A stretch of DNA of 64,000 nucleotides from Muraenolepis orangiensis (Eukaryota > Chordata > Actinopteri > Gadiformes > Muraenolepididae), in the NCBI GenBank assembly GCA_027704905.1, contig CM051013.1, positions 11,650,707 to 11,714,706 of the forward strand, written 5' to 3'. The stretch's first letter is position 1; the number at the start of each line of letters is the position of its first letter. A program made the position numbers and the translations under genes. The notes below the pieces were generated by a model. The model saw only the letters and a list, made by a program, of their open reading frames with translations, did not search any database and was not told the origin of the DNA. Shown here in pieces: positions 10,241 through 23,023 of the stretch.

Positions 10241-13200
10241 ATATGCACGGCAATGGTGATGTGCCAGCCAATGTACAACACGTGGTGTTCGCTGCCGTCA
10301 AAATCTGTTGAGCAGATTGATGGTTGAAGCTCATCCAAGTATGACTGCCGTGTTATTTTTCAATGTTCAATTCATGTTCATTATACATTTTTTTTTTTTC
10401 AATCTGTATTTCATCGGCAATGCTGCAAATTGTCGCCAGGCAGAATACAGAGTGGGAGATGAATGTTGTCCTCCCTGTTCACCTGGTAAGAGTACAATAT
10501 CAGAACTACTGAATAATTACTGACTGAATCAAGTTCAAATTGTGTTGAATGCAGCCACAGAATGTCTGAATTAGCTGGCTAACTAAATCAAGTTGTAATT
10601 GTGTTGAATGCAGCCCACAGAATGTCTGAATTAGCTAGTCAACTAGCTGACTAAATCAAGTTCTAATTGTGTTGCATGGTAAATGGACTGCATTTATATA
10701 GCGCTTCTACCCAAAGCGCTTTACAATTATTGCCTCCCATGCACCTATTCATACACCGACGGCAGGTGTCAGCCATGCAAGGAGACAGCCAGGTCGTCAG
10801 GAGTAATTAGGGTTAGGGTGTCTTGCTCAGGGACACCACAAACCCTTGGCTGAGGAGAAGCCGGGGATCTAACGGGAAGGTGGCCAGAAAACCTTTCTGA
10901 GCTAATGCAGTCCACAGAATGTCTGAATTAGCCAGCTAATGCTAGCTTGAATTAATAAGTGAATCCAAATTAGTTTTCCAGCATGGTCAATTGACAAACA
11001 TTTTCTGTCCAACAGGAATGCATGTTTCTGAGCACTGCACAGAATCCACCAGTACATCGTGCGCAAACTGTGAAGAAGGTACATTCCAAGGTGAAAGCAA
11101 CGGTCGAGAACAGTGCTTTGGGTGTAAGAACTGTGACACAGGTACATTTAGAGTTTTTTAGATGATTGTTTTACAAACCCCTTGATAATATGCCAAATGT
11201 CACGGTATCATAGCTCAGTGAAACACAGCCGTGAATACAAGGATTGAGTGAACGGGCATAATTACCTGCTTTACCTAACAAGTTATTGGAATCAAAAACG
11301 TTCTCAGAAAACGTTTTCATTCTCTCAGGTTGTCAGTAACTGCGTTGTGGTTGACAGGTCTCGGCCTGAAGGAGAAGAAGTTGTGTACAGAAACATCAGA
11401 CGCTCTGTGTGAGCCTCTGGATGGACACTTCTGTGTTGACGCCAACGGAGGTGAATGTTTGGCAGCTCAGAACCACAGGGTTTGCAGTCCTGGTCAACAC
11501 ATCAGTCAGAGAGGTTGGTGTTAACGTTCAATTATAGACAACACATTGTCACGGTCCAACCCAGCCCTCCCTGTCCTAGTCCTGGTTTTCCGCGGGCTTC
11601 CTGGATCCGTGATGTAGATACAAGAGATACAAGATTTTTATTGGCCATTTGTAAGTACATAGGAATGCTTACTCCCCATTCCCTCTCGCAGTATAAATCT
11701 CAAAAACACCATAAAAATATAAATAATATATACAATAAAATAAACAAAAATAGAGCAGCAAAGTGACTTGAATGATATGTACATGTTTTTTTGTTTTTTG
11801 TACAAAAATCTTTCAAAAGCATTTAAAGTGCCAGTAGTGCAGCAGCATCATGAATACAGTGCAGTAACTGTGATGAGTCCAGAAAGTCCAGCAAAGTATG
11901 TAAGTGTGATGTTAATGACATGTTATGAAAGTGAAAGTAGCAGCACTCCTAGCAGTTCAGTAGGCGTACTACCTGTGGATAAAAACTATCCTTAAACATG
12001 GTAGTGCTTGTACGGATGCTGCACAACCGGCGACCAGACAGTAGGGGGGAGAAGAGATGGTGCCCAGGGTGGTTGCAGTCCTTTATGATGAACATGGCCT
12101 TCTTCCGACATCTGGTCCTAAAGATCTCCTCAATGCATGGAAGTGCACACCCGATGATCTTCTCTGGCGTCCTCACGACCCTCTGGATGGCTTTCTTGTC
12201 CCGTGCAGTGGTGTTGCCGTACCACACAGTGACGCCACCCGTAACGGAGCATGACTCATATGACGATGATTTCAAATCTCGACCCACACCGACCGCTCGC
12301 TCGTTTGTCATGCGTGTCCACGCCAGGTCAAATCTGTAGTCCAAGGAAACGGAAGCAGCTGATAACTTCCACCGGTGTCCCGTCCAGGCTGATGGTGGAG
12401 TGGGTGCCCTGGTGGCTCCTGAAGTCCACGATGAGCTCCATGGTCTTGCTGACATTCAGTGCAAGGCTGTTTTCCTCACACCATCGCGTCAGCTGGACCA
12501 CCTCATCTCTGTACTCCGTCTCATCACCCTCGCTTATCAAGCCGATGACTGTGATGTCGTCTGCAAACTTGATAATCCGATTATTGCTGTGCGTGGCAGT
12601 ACAGTCATGTGTGTACAGCGAGTACAGCCGGGGACTGAGTCAGCAGCCTCGGGGTGCTCCGGTGTTGAGGACCAGAGTGGATGAGATGTTGTTCCCAATC
12701 TTCACCACTTGAGGCCTACTTGTCAGGAAGTCCATAATCCAGTTACAGATGGGGGCGCCCAGACCTAGCTACCTCAGTTTAAGGACCAACTTGGAGGGAA
12801 CGATGGTGTTGAACGCCAAGCTGTAGTCAATGAACAGCAGTCTGACATAGGTGTCCCTCCTGTCTAGGTGCTGCAGGGTCGTGTGTAGTGCCAGGGAAAT
12901 GACGTCGTCTACAGACCTGTTTGGTCTGTATGCAAACTGGAGTGGGTCTAGGGACTCAGGGATGGACAAGTTGATATGTGACATTACAAGTTTCTCCATG
13001 CACTTCATGGCTATGGGTGTTAAAGCCACTGGACGATAATCATTGAGGCATGTTACCTTGGTCTTTTTGGTAACGGCACAATGGTTGTCGCTTTGAAGCA
13101 CTCTGGGACGACAGACTGTTGTAGTGATGCATTGTAGATGTCGGTAAACACAGATGCCAGCTGGTCAGCGCAGGTTTTGAAGACGCGGGATGGAACTCCG

Positions 13201-14926
13201 TCTGGGCCGGCTGCCTTCACCCTCCTGAAGATTCTGCGAACCTCGGACTCGGACAGTTGTAGAACGTAGTCCTCTGGGCTGATGTTCAAGTTGTTGGTCA
13301 TCTCATGGTCCCTTTCAAAGCGAGCAAAAAACTTTTTTAGCACGTCTGGTAGGTTAGGGTCGTTGTTGGTGATCCTGAGCTTCCCTTGTAGTTTGAGAGG
13401 ACCCTCAGACCTTGCCACATATATCTGGTGTCAGAGCCCCCGAACTGTAATTCCAATTATTTTTGTAATCCAATTTACCCTTCTTGATGGCTTTTCTGAG
13501 TTCGTACTTGGCCTTCTTGTAGTGATCAGAGTCGCCTGTTGTGAAAGCGGTACTCCGTTCCTTAAGTTAGTTCCGTATGTCAGCATTCATCCATGTGTCA
13601 CGACTCCGTTCCGAATGCCACTCCGTGTTTTGGCCGTGTCATACTGGACTCACCTGTTCTCAATCACACCTCATTTACCAAGCTGTATTTAAGCCATGTC
13701 TTGTGTGTTACTCATTGCTGGATTATCACCCTGATTTTCGGAAAGCCTCAAGACCTCGTTTTTGCCTTGCGTTTTTGTACCTCTGCCTCAACCCTCGACA
13801 ACCCATTACCGACCTCTGCTTGCCTTGACCATGTTTTTGGATTTTGCCCTGTCTGTACCTGCCAACAAATACTTACATTCACACCACATCATCGTGTTTC
13901 AATAAAACATGTTTATATTGCTACAGGAACAACAGATAAAGACACAGAGTGCCTTCACTGTACTAATGGAACATTCTCCGATGGAACATCCACGTCTTGC
14001 CAGACCCACACAAAGTAAGCTAACATTATGGTTTATTTATCAATGACACTGTGACAGGTGGGATGAGGGGCGGCACGATTCAAGGCCAATATGTGTCAGC
14101 CCGCTGCCCATATTAGGACTTCCTCTGTCCTTGTTCCTTTCCTGAAAGTGATTGCTGTGGAGCTGAATGTGGTCTGAGAGAGAGAAAGCGAGAGCCTACC
14201 TGACTACCCTACCTTATCCCTGACTACCCAACTTATTGTACTTTCACCTGAGTACTGGTTCAGTTCTTGGAGACTTGTGAGGGTTGAAATGCACCTTTGA
14301 CTTCTGGTGACGAGTTGTTCTCTTACCTACCTTTGTTGAACGCACTATTGTAAGTCACTTTGGATAAAAGCGTCTGCTAAATGACTGTAATGTAATGTAA
14401 TGTAATGTGATGTACCTCGCTGAAAGCCCCACTCCCAGTCCGTAAGAGAACATTTCCCCAGGATTACAAACTCATTCCCCTTGAACATTGACCTTTTCCC
14501 CCCTGCTGTGTTCATAAACATTCCGTTCAAAGTTAATTTCTTTGGTTCCCTATTGGTATTCACTATTCGTGCACCGAGCCAATTTACTAGCCTACCCCAT
14601 GATAGCATATATACTACACTACCCTGAAAATAAACTTTAATGTGGTTGTCCTAATTTCAGATGTGACTCTGTGGGACTGGAACTGATAAAACCAGGAAGT
14701 GATTCAACAGATTCTGAATGTGGAAAACCCGGTGTACGCACAGGACAAGTACTAATAGGATTAGTAGTAGCCGCAATTCCAATAGTAGCAATAGTAACCG
14801 CCGTGGTATTTGGAGATATAAAAAAAGAGGTAAGCGTTACATTAACATGTATCATGGTTATGCTGAATTGCGACAATGTTGTGCTCACATGTTACCGTGT
14901 TGTTTGCCACGATATAGAAAGGATAA
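10241..14926 (+). CDS. TNFR-superfamily receptor unit B (HVEM/CD40-like)
   Basis: Predicted cell-surface TNF-family receptor. Exons: 10241-10485 (ATG at 10341; an in-frame ATG at 10320 is also possible), 11016-11141, 11358-11513, 13927-14014, 14661-14829, 14918-14926. The coding sum is 693 bases, 230 residues, with GT-AG junctions in consistent phase. Residues 1-28 are a phenylalanine-rich signal peptide ending FIGNA. CRDs follow, with CRQAEYRVGDECCPPCSPG, CEEGTFQGESNGREQCFGC, CSPGQHISQR and CLHCTNGTFSDGTSTSC. Residues 202-222 form a hydrophobic helix (VLIGLVVAAIPIVAIVTAVVF). Only about eight residues follow, with no death domain or TRAF motif. Relative to unit C the frame is shifted after the helix, so the longer ancestral tail is lost. 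A candidate old last exon lies near 15642. Introns 3 and 4 hold a LINE and an L2-type tail. Subtype (TNFRSF14 or CD40) is not settled. Confidence 0.75.
10676..10872. repeat. Interspersed fish repeat in intron 2 of unit B
   Basis: Contains gactgcatttatatagcgct, then caaagcgctttaca, and ends in a gctgaggagaagccgggg block. Units C and D keep only the first 40 or so bases (37680-37720 and 51540-51580), so those copies lost the rest. Related ends occur near 59400 and 60160-60255. Confidence 0.6.
11616..13440 (-). mobile_element. LINE (CR1/L2-type, second family) in intron 3 of unit B
   Basis: Minus-strand frames at 13053-13418, 12769-13101, 12328-12540 and 11949-12455 encode, in order, PDGVPSRVFKTCADQL, LNDYRPVALTPIAMKCMEK, LLFIDYSLAFNTIVPSKL, a FADD catalytic box near 12560, and the C-terminal region ending RRLCSIRTSTTMFKDSFYP. 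Frameshifts make it inactive. The 3' untranslated part (11616-11950) is also present at the same intron position in units C and D, so the insertion is older than those duplications. Confidence 0.8.
14290..14415 (+). mobile_element. L2-type LINE/SINE 3' tail in intron 4 of unit B
   Basis: Carries gtcactttggataaaagcgt, ctgctaaatgactg and a run of TGTAA repeats. The same tail is at 40850-40975 (unit C) and 53400-53505 (unit D), in the same intron. It matches the 3' end of the coding L2 fragment at 41940-42385. Confidence 0.7.
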
Positions 14927-15054
14927 CATCAACCTATTGAGATAAGCCGTAAACTCTTCCATCTCTTTCACTTCATCAATTTGAAATGTGTCAAATATAA
15001 TTAATTTAGACCAAGCAGATATAACCGAGTGACACTCAGTTTGAATGTTATGAT

Positions 15055-15660
15055 ATGATACATATATATATATATAATGTGGTGTGTGTGGTTGGTGGCT
15101 GACTCGAGGATACAGCTCTAGTATGTACCATCTGCTCTGGATTCCTCATCAACCTGTGTCTTCGGGAGGAGCCCACACGTAGCCATGTTAATGGCTGGTG
15201 GCAGCGTCGTCTGCTACAGTGGCGACTGAACAGGGACCTCGCCGCACGAGACAAAAACACTGTCTCCTCGAGTGTGTGTGGTGCTGGCTGTTTTAACCTG
15301 TGAGCCTTGATTAGCGATGACCCACAGCTGTGCAGCCTCACCAGCCATTAAGTCCAACTCAGGCTAGGTGAGGCTGCTTAAACCAGCCACCAACCCACAC
15401 ACTCCACAATATATAACTATATATATGTGTCTGTGCGGGTCTGGTTGTGTTTCTCTAGTTGTGCCTGGTTTTGGTCTGGGTGTGTCTCTGTTTTTTTCTG
15501 GTGTGTGTGTGTCTCTGGTTGTGACGTTAGTCTTCACCCGAGAATAACCAGCAGCAGAGCTCCACCACTGGGCTTCAGTCTTCAGAGTGTTGCTGCCTGT
15601 GGAGGCTGGATGTCCTGACTCTCTTCTGATCTTCTTTTCCAGAAGCTAAACCAACGACAA
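15055..15660. other. Repeat-like stretch and candidate relic of the unit B last exon
   Basis: 15060-15080 is a TA run. 15080-15400 is unidentified repeat-like DNA. 15427-15560 is GT-rich. From 15590 the sequence matches the region before the last exon of unit D (ggaggctggatgtcctgact), and an acceptor at 15641 opens a relic exon. Relative to unit D that exon has changed reading frame. Confidence 0.45.
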
Positions 15661-15760
15661 CGAGAAAGCATCAGAAACGGAAAATATACACACGCAAAGA
15701 GGGACAATGTATGAATCAAGATTTAACACATCTAAAAAAATATCCTCTGCTAACCTCAAT

Positions 15761-16560
15761 CAGGGGCGGCGCCAGGGGGGAGCTAGGGGGTGAAAAAAAT
15801 ATATATATTAAATAAAATTAGAAAAATTATTGATTACATCAATGCAAATGTGAAACAAACACATTTTTGACCAGAAACATAAAGCCAACACAGGTGATAT
15901 GATTAGGCCAATGGCCAGCACTAGGGATGGGACGATCACGTTTTTTGCCACCGATCACCGATCACAATGAGAAATACACCCACCCTTTATAGTGTGTCCC
16001 TCACGTTTCCTCTTCCCTTTTTGTTTTTGTAAATGTTTCCACGTGAGAGGAGTCACTGTGAGGGATACAAAATGTTATACTGATTTGTTATATCTCTTAT
16101 CAGCTTGTCAGTGATTAAAAGGAAATCGTCTAAACTGTATGCTGGCTCGGGTCTCATCCATCCATGAACAACACAAAACACAACGCAGGGACCGCTTAAT
16201 GTTGCTCTCAAAGTGCACCAATTGATGCTTTTAACTTCAATATTTAAAAAAAAATCTTCACGGGGGAGCATGGCCCCGGGCCCTCCTAGAGGAGGGGAGG
16301 ACCCTCCTAGAGGAGGTTACGTCCACTCCCCAAAATAGCACTTTACCCCTGCTTACACCTATATGCTGTGAGCTGATTATCGAGCCTTCATTGTAACAGT
16401 CGCGGGTGTACTGCGTGTGTGCGTGTGGGGAGTGTTGCAGTAGAAAATTCCACTGTAGTGCCGGTGCATTAATGGGAAACCCTAAATGTTTCAGCACCCT
16501 CTATGAAACGTCAAGCTACCCCACAGCACCCCCTAGAGAAAATCTCTGGCGCCGCCACTG
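15761..16560. mobile_element. hAT-type element with CAGGGGCGGCGCC ends, carrying a BED-hAT fragment
   Basis: Left end caggggcggcgccag and right end ctggcgccgccactg are inverted repeats. No clear target duplication was found. At 15922-15977 it holds a truncated end of the BED-finger hAT family (tagggatgggacgatcacg). No coding region is recognised. Confidence 0.55.
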
Positions 16561-18074
16561 CTCATCACTGTACCTGGCCAATGGGTTTTCTATCCAACTG
16601 CACTGCACATCTGGGATGGGAAAGTATTTGCGCAGCTGGGTCTTCAAGCCTTGTAGGTGCTCTTTGACATCACTGGTGGCAGTGATGGGAAGCTGGATCT
16701 TTTCCTTTGTCAGAAAATCTGACGGATTTTCAAATGAGTCATAGTTTGACTGGGCGACCCACTTAGCCCACAGCTCCAGTTTTTTTATGGTCGCTTCAAC
16801 TTTATTTTGGACATTGAACATGTTAATGTTCTATGTTCTAATCTTCTGTTCCTTGGAGACTGAGATTTGGTCCATTTAAGTGGCTGAAAATATCAGCCAG
16901 GTAGCCCAATTTAGCCAGCCACTCAAAATCACTGAAGCGATATGCGAGCTCAAACTTAGTGTCAAGAAAAAACACCCGCGCCTCATCCCGTAACTCAAAG
17001 AGTCGCGTCAGTACCTTCCCCCGGGAAAGCCACCGCACTTCTGCGTGTAACAGGAGCTGGTGATGTTCACTGCCCATCCCCGCATGACACTGCAAATAAA
17101 CGTGATTGCAGTGGACAGCTCTTGATAAAGATGACTGCTTTGACTGCCTCATCTAGAACAGTCTTTAGATCCAGGGGCATTTTTTTTGTAGCCAGAGCAT
17201 GTCGGTGTACACTGCAGTGGACAGAGGCTACGTGTGGGGGCACAGCATCTCACGGGCTCCATCCGTGCTCACTCCCACACATTTGGACCAGTCAATCCCG
17301 TTGGAAACGATATAATTGTTCAGGATGTCAAAAATGGCCTCAGCAGTTGAATGTGTGGGCAGAGATCTACAAAATAAAAATTATTCTTTTATCTCACCAT
17401 GTTTTTCATACCGTACACAGGCAAGCAGGTTTGATAGATGTGCGATGTCTGTTGATTCATCCAATTGGAGGGCATAAATATGACTCTCCCGTATGCTTTG
17501 TATTAGCTGTTCTGACACATTCGCTGCCATGTCATCAATTCTACGTTTGACTGTGTTATCCGACAATGAGATGAGGTTGATCGGCTGCATCGCCTTCTCT
17601 CCCAACATCACCTCCACTATCTGTTTTGCAGCGGGAAGAATTCAATTCTCTCTCTCTGGTGTGTGGTTGACCTGCCTTGGCGATGAGTTGTGAGAGCCGA
17701 TATGACGCTTCCACAGCCTTGGTGTTCCCGCTGCCCATACATGATGATTCCATCACTTTCTTCTTGCTTCGATATTCCCTGAGTTTGTTCTCAAGAAATT
17801 CAAGTGGCTTGTTCACGTACGGTCCATGCTTTGTCTCGAGGTGACGGCGCAGTTTACATGACTTCAAGGCTTCATTCGACAACGTCTCAGAACATAAGAC
17901 GCACAGCGGTAACTGTTCGGCTTCAGTGCCCATCCAAAAAAATCCCAGTCCTAAGTACTCAGAACTGTACTTTCTCTGACTTATTCTTTTTTGTTTGACA
18001 GGGGGAAGATCACTTGTCGATTCACTAACTGCCTCTTTTCTTTTAATTCGTCCTGATACTAACCAGCTATCCAT
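16516..18074 (-). pseudogene. hAT (Charlie/ZBED5-like) transposase, broken
   Basis: Minus-strand frames at 17556-18074, 17381-17617, 16838-17152 and 16516-16821 give consecutive parts of a BED-finger hAT transposase: RKYSSEYLGLGFFWMG and PLCVLCSETLSNEALK followed by LRRHLETKH (C..C...H...H finger); LSDNTVKRRIDDMAANV and ALQLDESTDIAHLSNLLACV (catalytic-core region); HAEVRWLSRGKVLTRLFELR; then the region before the C-terminal dimerisation domain. At least three frameshifts separate them and the C-terminus is missing, so it cannot encode active transposase. Domesticated relatives exist in vertebrates (ZBED5, GTF2IRD2), but the breaks argue against domestication here. Confidence 0.8.
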
Positions 18075-18289
18075 TTTTATACACTTTGATAGTTTTAGCT
18101 GTGGATTATTTATTTTTTTAGCAAGCTAGCATTCAGGTTCATAAAAAACGCCCCGACCAATCAGGTGCATAATCAATGTGGTCCTTCGGGAACGTTCCTA
18201 AAAAATCTTTAATTAAATTTAAAAATATATTAAATATATATCAATAAAAACAAAACAAAAAAATCATATTTTGCAAATTATTTGGCGGC

Positions 18290-18560
18290 CCACTTGCAAT
18301 GCCTTCGCGGCCCGCTAGGGGGCCCCGAGCTGGAAGGGGGGCCCCGAGGACGACAGATTATATTCCCCCCGCACGCTTAATGATGTCCTCGATTCCCCCC
18401 CCCCCCCATTGGACTTTGCGATCCCCCCCCCCCTCCGTTGGACTTTGCGATCCCCCCCCCCGTTGGATTTCGTGATCAGCCCCCCCCCTCCGTTGGACTT
18501 TGCGATTCTAATAAACACTCTTTAATTTCGAAGGGCCCCCCCCCCCAAAATAGGCCGATT
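18290..18560. repeat. Poly-C minisatellite-like block
   Basis: Repeated module of a C-run plus gttggactttgcgat, about four times. Similar C-run modules occur inside the hAT MITE at 34230-34310. The left side has gcggcccgc-type ends typical of hAT termini. Confidence 0.6.
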
Positions 18561-18729
18561 TTGCCTAGGGCCCCCAGAAACGCCCATGGTCATACAAAAG
18601 GACCATCAGCAGGTGGACCAGCTCAGGCAGCGAGTTACAGGAAATAACAGCATGTAAGCAACATAGACTTAATGGTGACGTGAGGCTCAGAGTTGGAAAA
18701 AAGGAACTGGAACAATCAGGGCCGAGCCA

Positions 18730-19071
18730 GTGATCCACCCGAATGCCGATGGCGCCGACGCATTGAGAGAAGCCGACACCGGGAAGAATAGACAGGCATA
18801 TGCGGAATTAGTGCAAGTTTTAGATGATAAAAGTTTGTCACTAATTATGAGAGAAGCAGCCGCGGATGGACGTAAGGCATTTAAAATATTACGGGAGCAT
18901 TATGCAGGCAAGGGAAAGCCACGTGTGGTCAGCTTATACGGCGAGCTCTCAGCCCTCCACATGCAGAGCAACGAGACTGTCACAGAATATATTGTTCGTG
19001 CTGAGACAATATTCGCTTCGTTGTTCCTCGGCCGCGCCGAGGAAAAAAGCAGGTCTCCATGGCGGCAGTGA
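18730..19071 (+). pseudogene. Copia gag fragment
   Basis: About 113 codons resembling the Copia gag (UBN2-type) domain: KNRQAYAELVQVLDDKSLS, AFKILREHYAGKGKPRVVSL, then ETVTEYIVRAE. It enters a stop soon after AETIFASL. The usual CCHC zinc knuckle between gag and protease was not found in any frame, so a deletion or frameshift removed it. The listed start is not an ATG; the true start is probably lost with the 5' end. Confidence 0.65.
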
Positions 19072-19197
19072 CGGGGGAGGAGCAACCCGGGACCAGAGGC
19101 GGGAGCCGGACACCGAGACGGACTTCGGGGCACGCACCGAGAAGCAACAGAAGAAGACGACGAAGACTGTGAAAATAACAGGTCGTATTTTTTTAAG

Positions 19198-20211
19198 ATG
19201 AGTGATAACAGTAGTCCGACGAAAAGGACAGTTAACACTAAAGGCTTAATGGTCGACTGTGGTGCGACATCGCACATGATAAGTGACTTTAAGAAGTTTA
19301 AGACTGTCGATAAAAACTTTAAGCCTAAGAACCACGTGATTGAACTAGCCGACGGTACCAAGACTACCGGAGTTGCCAAGGCCAGAGGGGAAGTGGAGAT
19401 TTTCCTGGTCGACAGCAAGGGACACAAGGTGACAGTGCTACTGAAGAACGCCCTGTATATACCTACCTTTCCACAAGATATTTTCTCAGTAAAAGCAGCT
19501 ACAGACAAAGGGGCAGAATTGCATTTCAAAGAAGGTAATAACTGGATGAGTGTTAATGATGGTACCAGGTTTAACATTGACGTCTATGGTAAACTGTATT
19601 ATCTGTCCACAGTTAATGAAGAAAATGTTGACAAGTTAAAGGGGTGTCATGATATTCAAATGTGGCATAGAATACTTGGCCATTGTAACTTTGAAGATGT
19701 CTCCCGATTGGAGAATGTAGTTGAAGGGATGAAAATTAAGGGAAAATGTGACATGTCTACTCTCAACTGTGAAATTTGTACAGAAGGCAAATGTGTTGAT
19801 ACGAGGAATAGGCAGGCTGATAGCAAAGCCAAAGAAATACTAGAGTTAGTTCTTACAGACCTATGTGGTCCTATGGAGCCAACTGATAGAGATGGGTATA
19901 GATACACTATAGCTTTCACAGACGACTATAGTAGTATGACTTGGACCTACTTTCTAAAGACAAAAAGTGACACAGCCAGAGCTACAGAAAAGTTATTAGC
20001 TGACACTGCACCCTACGGGAAGATAAAGATTATAAGATCAGACAATGGGACGGAATTTACGGGGAAAGAATTCCAAGATCTGCTTAGAAAGAATAGGATT
20101 AGCCCTCAGACTAGTGCTCCCTATTTGCCTATTTGCCGCACCAGAACGGCACAGCAGAAAGAAATTGGAGAACATTGTTTGACATGGGCCGAGCATGCTA
20201 CTCGAGAGTAA
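19198..20211 (+). pseudogene. Copia protease and integrase part
   Basis: A 337-codon frame. Protease active site DCGATSHM is near residue 20; a pre-integrase zinc finger (MWHRILGHCNFEDV through CEICTEGK) is near residues 155-200; the integrase core carries its first two acidic residues in VLTDLCGP and IIRSDNGTEF. The third catalytic residue (the Glu of the DDE triad) lies in another frame from about 20130, so the enzyme is broken. A second shift leads to the frame starting at 20195. Confidence 0.8.
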
Positions 20212-21378
20212 ATTGCCAAAGAACCTATGGAGATTTGCGGTGCAAACAGCTGCACAGATACGCAATAGGTGCTATTGTAAAAGACTAGGGCAAACTCCAT
20301 ATGGTGTTTTCACAGGGAAAACTCCAAACATTGACCACATGATGGTGTTTGGTACTGAATGCTATGCTTATGAACAAGACAAAAAGAAACTGGATCCAAG
20401 ATCCGAAAAGGGAATTTTCATTGGATATGACAAATATAGCCCTGCATACAATGTCTATTTTCCAAAGACAGGAAGAGTGTCAAAGCATAGGCTAGTGAAG
20501 TCCCTATTGAAGGACAGCAAGGATAGCCAGATAGGTCCACATAACGATGGAGACTGTTATGATGATGATATTGAGCTGAATGTAGCGCCAACTACAATTG
20601 GTGAACAACCCCAGACTAGTCTGACAGCGACTAAAGGTGCAGGAGGGGAAAGAGGTAAACAACCTAGTATCCAAGGGGATAGTGGAGGCACACATTGTTA
20701 CCCAACCAGAGATATAAATGCTCCACCATATCTTAAAGAGTACCAGTGTAAGACAGAACATACTGAAGATGAACAGGATGTGGATTATTTCTATAAAGCT
20801 GTATTTGGTTTACCAAAAACATATACAGAGGCTATGAGCTCTGAGGGATCTCAAAAGTGGGCTAAAGCAATGGAGGAAGAAATTAACTCTTTGACAGAGA
20901 ATGAGACCTTCACCCTGTGCAAGCTGCCTAAAGGAAAAAGGGCAGTGGGAGGGCGCTGGGTTTTTGCAATTAAAGAGAGCCCCGATCAGTCTGAGACTTT
21001 CAAAGCCAGATACGTTGCAAAAGGCTACAGTCAAGTAGAGGGAATTGACTATAAAGAGACTTTTTCCCCAACTGCTAGTATGACATCTGTGAGAATCCTG
21101 ATGCAGAAAGCAGCACAAGAGGACCTCGCGCTTCATCAAATGGATGTAAAAACAGCGTACCTACATGCCCCGATGGACTGTGAGGTATACATAGAGCAAC
21201 CAGAGGGATTTGAAACAGAGTCTAAAACTAATGAACATTTGGTTTGTAAACTGAACAAGTCGTTGTATGGCCTGAAACAATCTGGACGTAATTGGAACAA
21301 ACTATTACATGATCACCTAGTAGAAAATGATTTTGAACAAAACGCAGCAGATAATTGCATTTATGAAAAACAATCTGA
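20195..21378 (+). pseudogene. Copia integrase C-terminus and reverse transcriptase, first half
   Basis: Contains LPKNLWRFAVQTAAQIRNR (end of integrase), a linker, then the Copia reverse-transcriptase signature (GRWVFAIKESP, RYVAKGYSQVEGIDYKETFS, LHQMDVKTAYLHAPMDCEVY, LNKSLYGLKQSGRNWN). It is cut at 21378 by the Harbinger element before the YVDD-type catalytic box. That box resumes at about 23650 as WVDDLLIVA. Precise loss of the insert with one TGA copy would put the two halves back in one frame. Confidence 0.8.
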
Positions 21379-21909
21379 GGCCGTGTTCCATTTCAGGGTC
21401 TGCAGCCTTAAGGCTGCATCCTTCGGCTGCATCCGAAGGCTGCAGTCTTAAGGCTGCTTCGAAGGCTGCTTCAAAAACTTGTTAAATGGGACGGTCTAGC
21501 CTACGGAGTACTTCCTGAATGCGTCACCAGCTGCGTCACGAAGCGCCACGCCCACCGTCGTCGCGCGCTGACCAGAGCCGCGGAGATAGTCCAACTAGAA
21601 GCGTCTTTTTGAGAGTTTAATAATACGAGGAAAATCAATTGCGTGTTAAAAATGGATGATTTGTATTCAGTATTCTTTTTAACTAATGAACTTAAGGAGC
21701 TGGAGTTTCACCGCCGGCGTCGACGTTTGATGTTATTTCGGCTAAGACAGAACCATGGGTAAATAAAGATTGGTTAATATTGGTGAAGTTATAATTCCTA
21801 TTAATATATATATATATAGATATATATATATATATATCATATATATATATATGATATATATATATATACATATATATATATACCGGTATATAGATATATA
21901 TATATATAG

Positions 21910-21940
<31 letters not shown>

Positions 21941-22017
21941 TACATATACATATACATATATATAAATAGGAATTATAACTTCACCAATATTAACCAATCT
22001 TTATTGTTATATATATA

Positions 22018-22048
<31 letters not shown>

Positions 22049-22991
22049 TGGCGGCCTGGGAGATCAGCTGGCCCGCGCCAGCGCTTCCCAGTATGCGGCT
22101 CCCGACATCTCCGAAATCGCCGTAGCATATTTCTAAACAGGCTTTATTTGGATAAACTGAACAAATATGTATAATCTACATAGGTATATTGTCGCGTAAT
22201 AAAATAATACAACTTAATAAAGTGACTGAATTACACTGCTACAGCGAGATCTAAAACTGCTTTTAGCCGGGCTCAAATTCTGTCCTGAAATTGAACACGG
22301 CCCACAATTCTGTTCGGTTGGTGCGAAATGCATTCTGGGATATTCTGGCACCGAAGGCTGCAGAAGTGTGCATCGATGCACACTTCAAATTCGGGAAATT
22401 AAGGCCGTGTTCCATTTCAGGTGTGCAGCCTTAAGGCTGCATCCTTCGGCTGCATCCGAAGGCTGCAGTCTTAAGGCTGCTTCGAAGGCTGCTTCAAAAA
22501 CTTGTTAAATGGGACGGTCTAGCCTACGGAGTACTTCCTGAATGCGTCACCAGCTGCGTCACGAAGCTCCACGCCCACCGTCGTCGCGCGCTGACCAGAG
22601 CCGCGGAGATAGTCCAACTAGAAGCCTCTTTTTGAGAGTTTAATAATCCGAGGAAAATCAATTGCGTGTTAAAAATGGATGATTTGTATTCAGTATTCTT
22701 TTTAACTAATGAACTTAAGGAGCTGGAGTTTCACCGCCGGCGTCGACGTTTGATGTTATTTCGGCTAAGAGAGAACCATGGGTAAATCAAGATTGGTTAA
22801 TATTGGTGAAGTTATAATTCCTATTAATATATATATATATATATAGATATATATATATATATATTAATAGGAATTATAACTTCACCAATATTAACCAATC
22901 TTTATTGTGATATAGATAGATATATATATATATAGATATAGATAGATATAGATATATAGATATAGATATATAGATATAGATATATACACAC

Positions 22992-23023
<32 letters not shown>

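Noticed and set aside
10676..10872. tRNA or tRNA-derived SINE
   Set aside because: No tRNA cloverleaf or clear A/B box promoter could be traced; kept as an unclassified interspersed repeat.
21692..21997. Tyr-Ile repeat proteins
   Set aside because: They come from TA arrays in the Harbinger cores.
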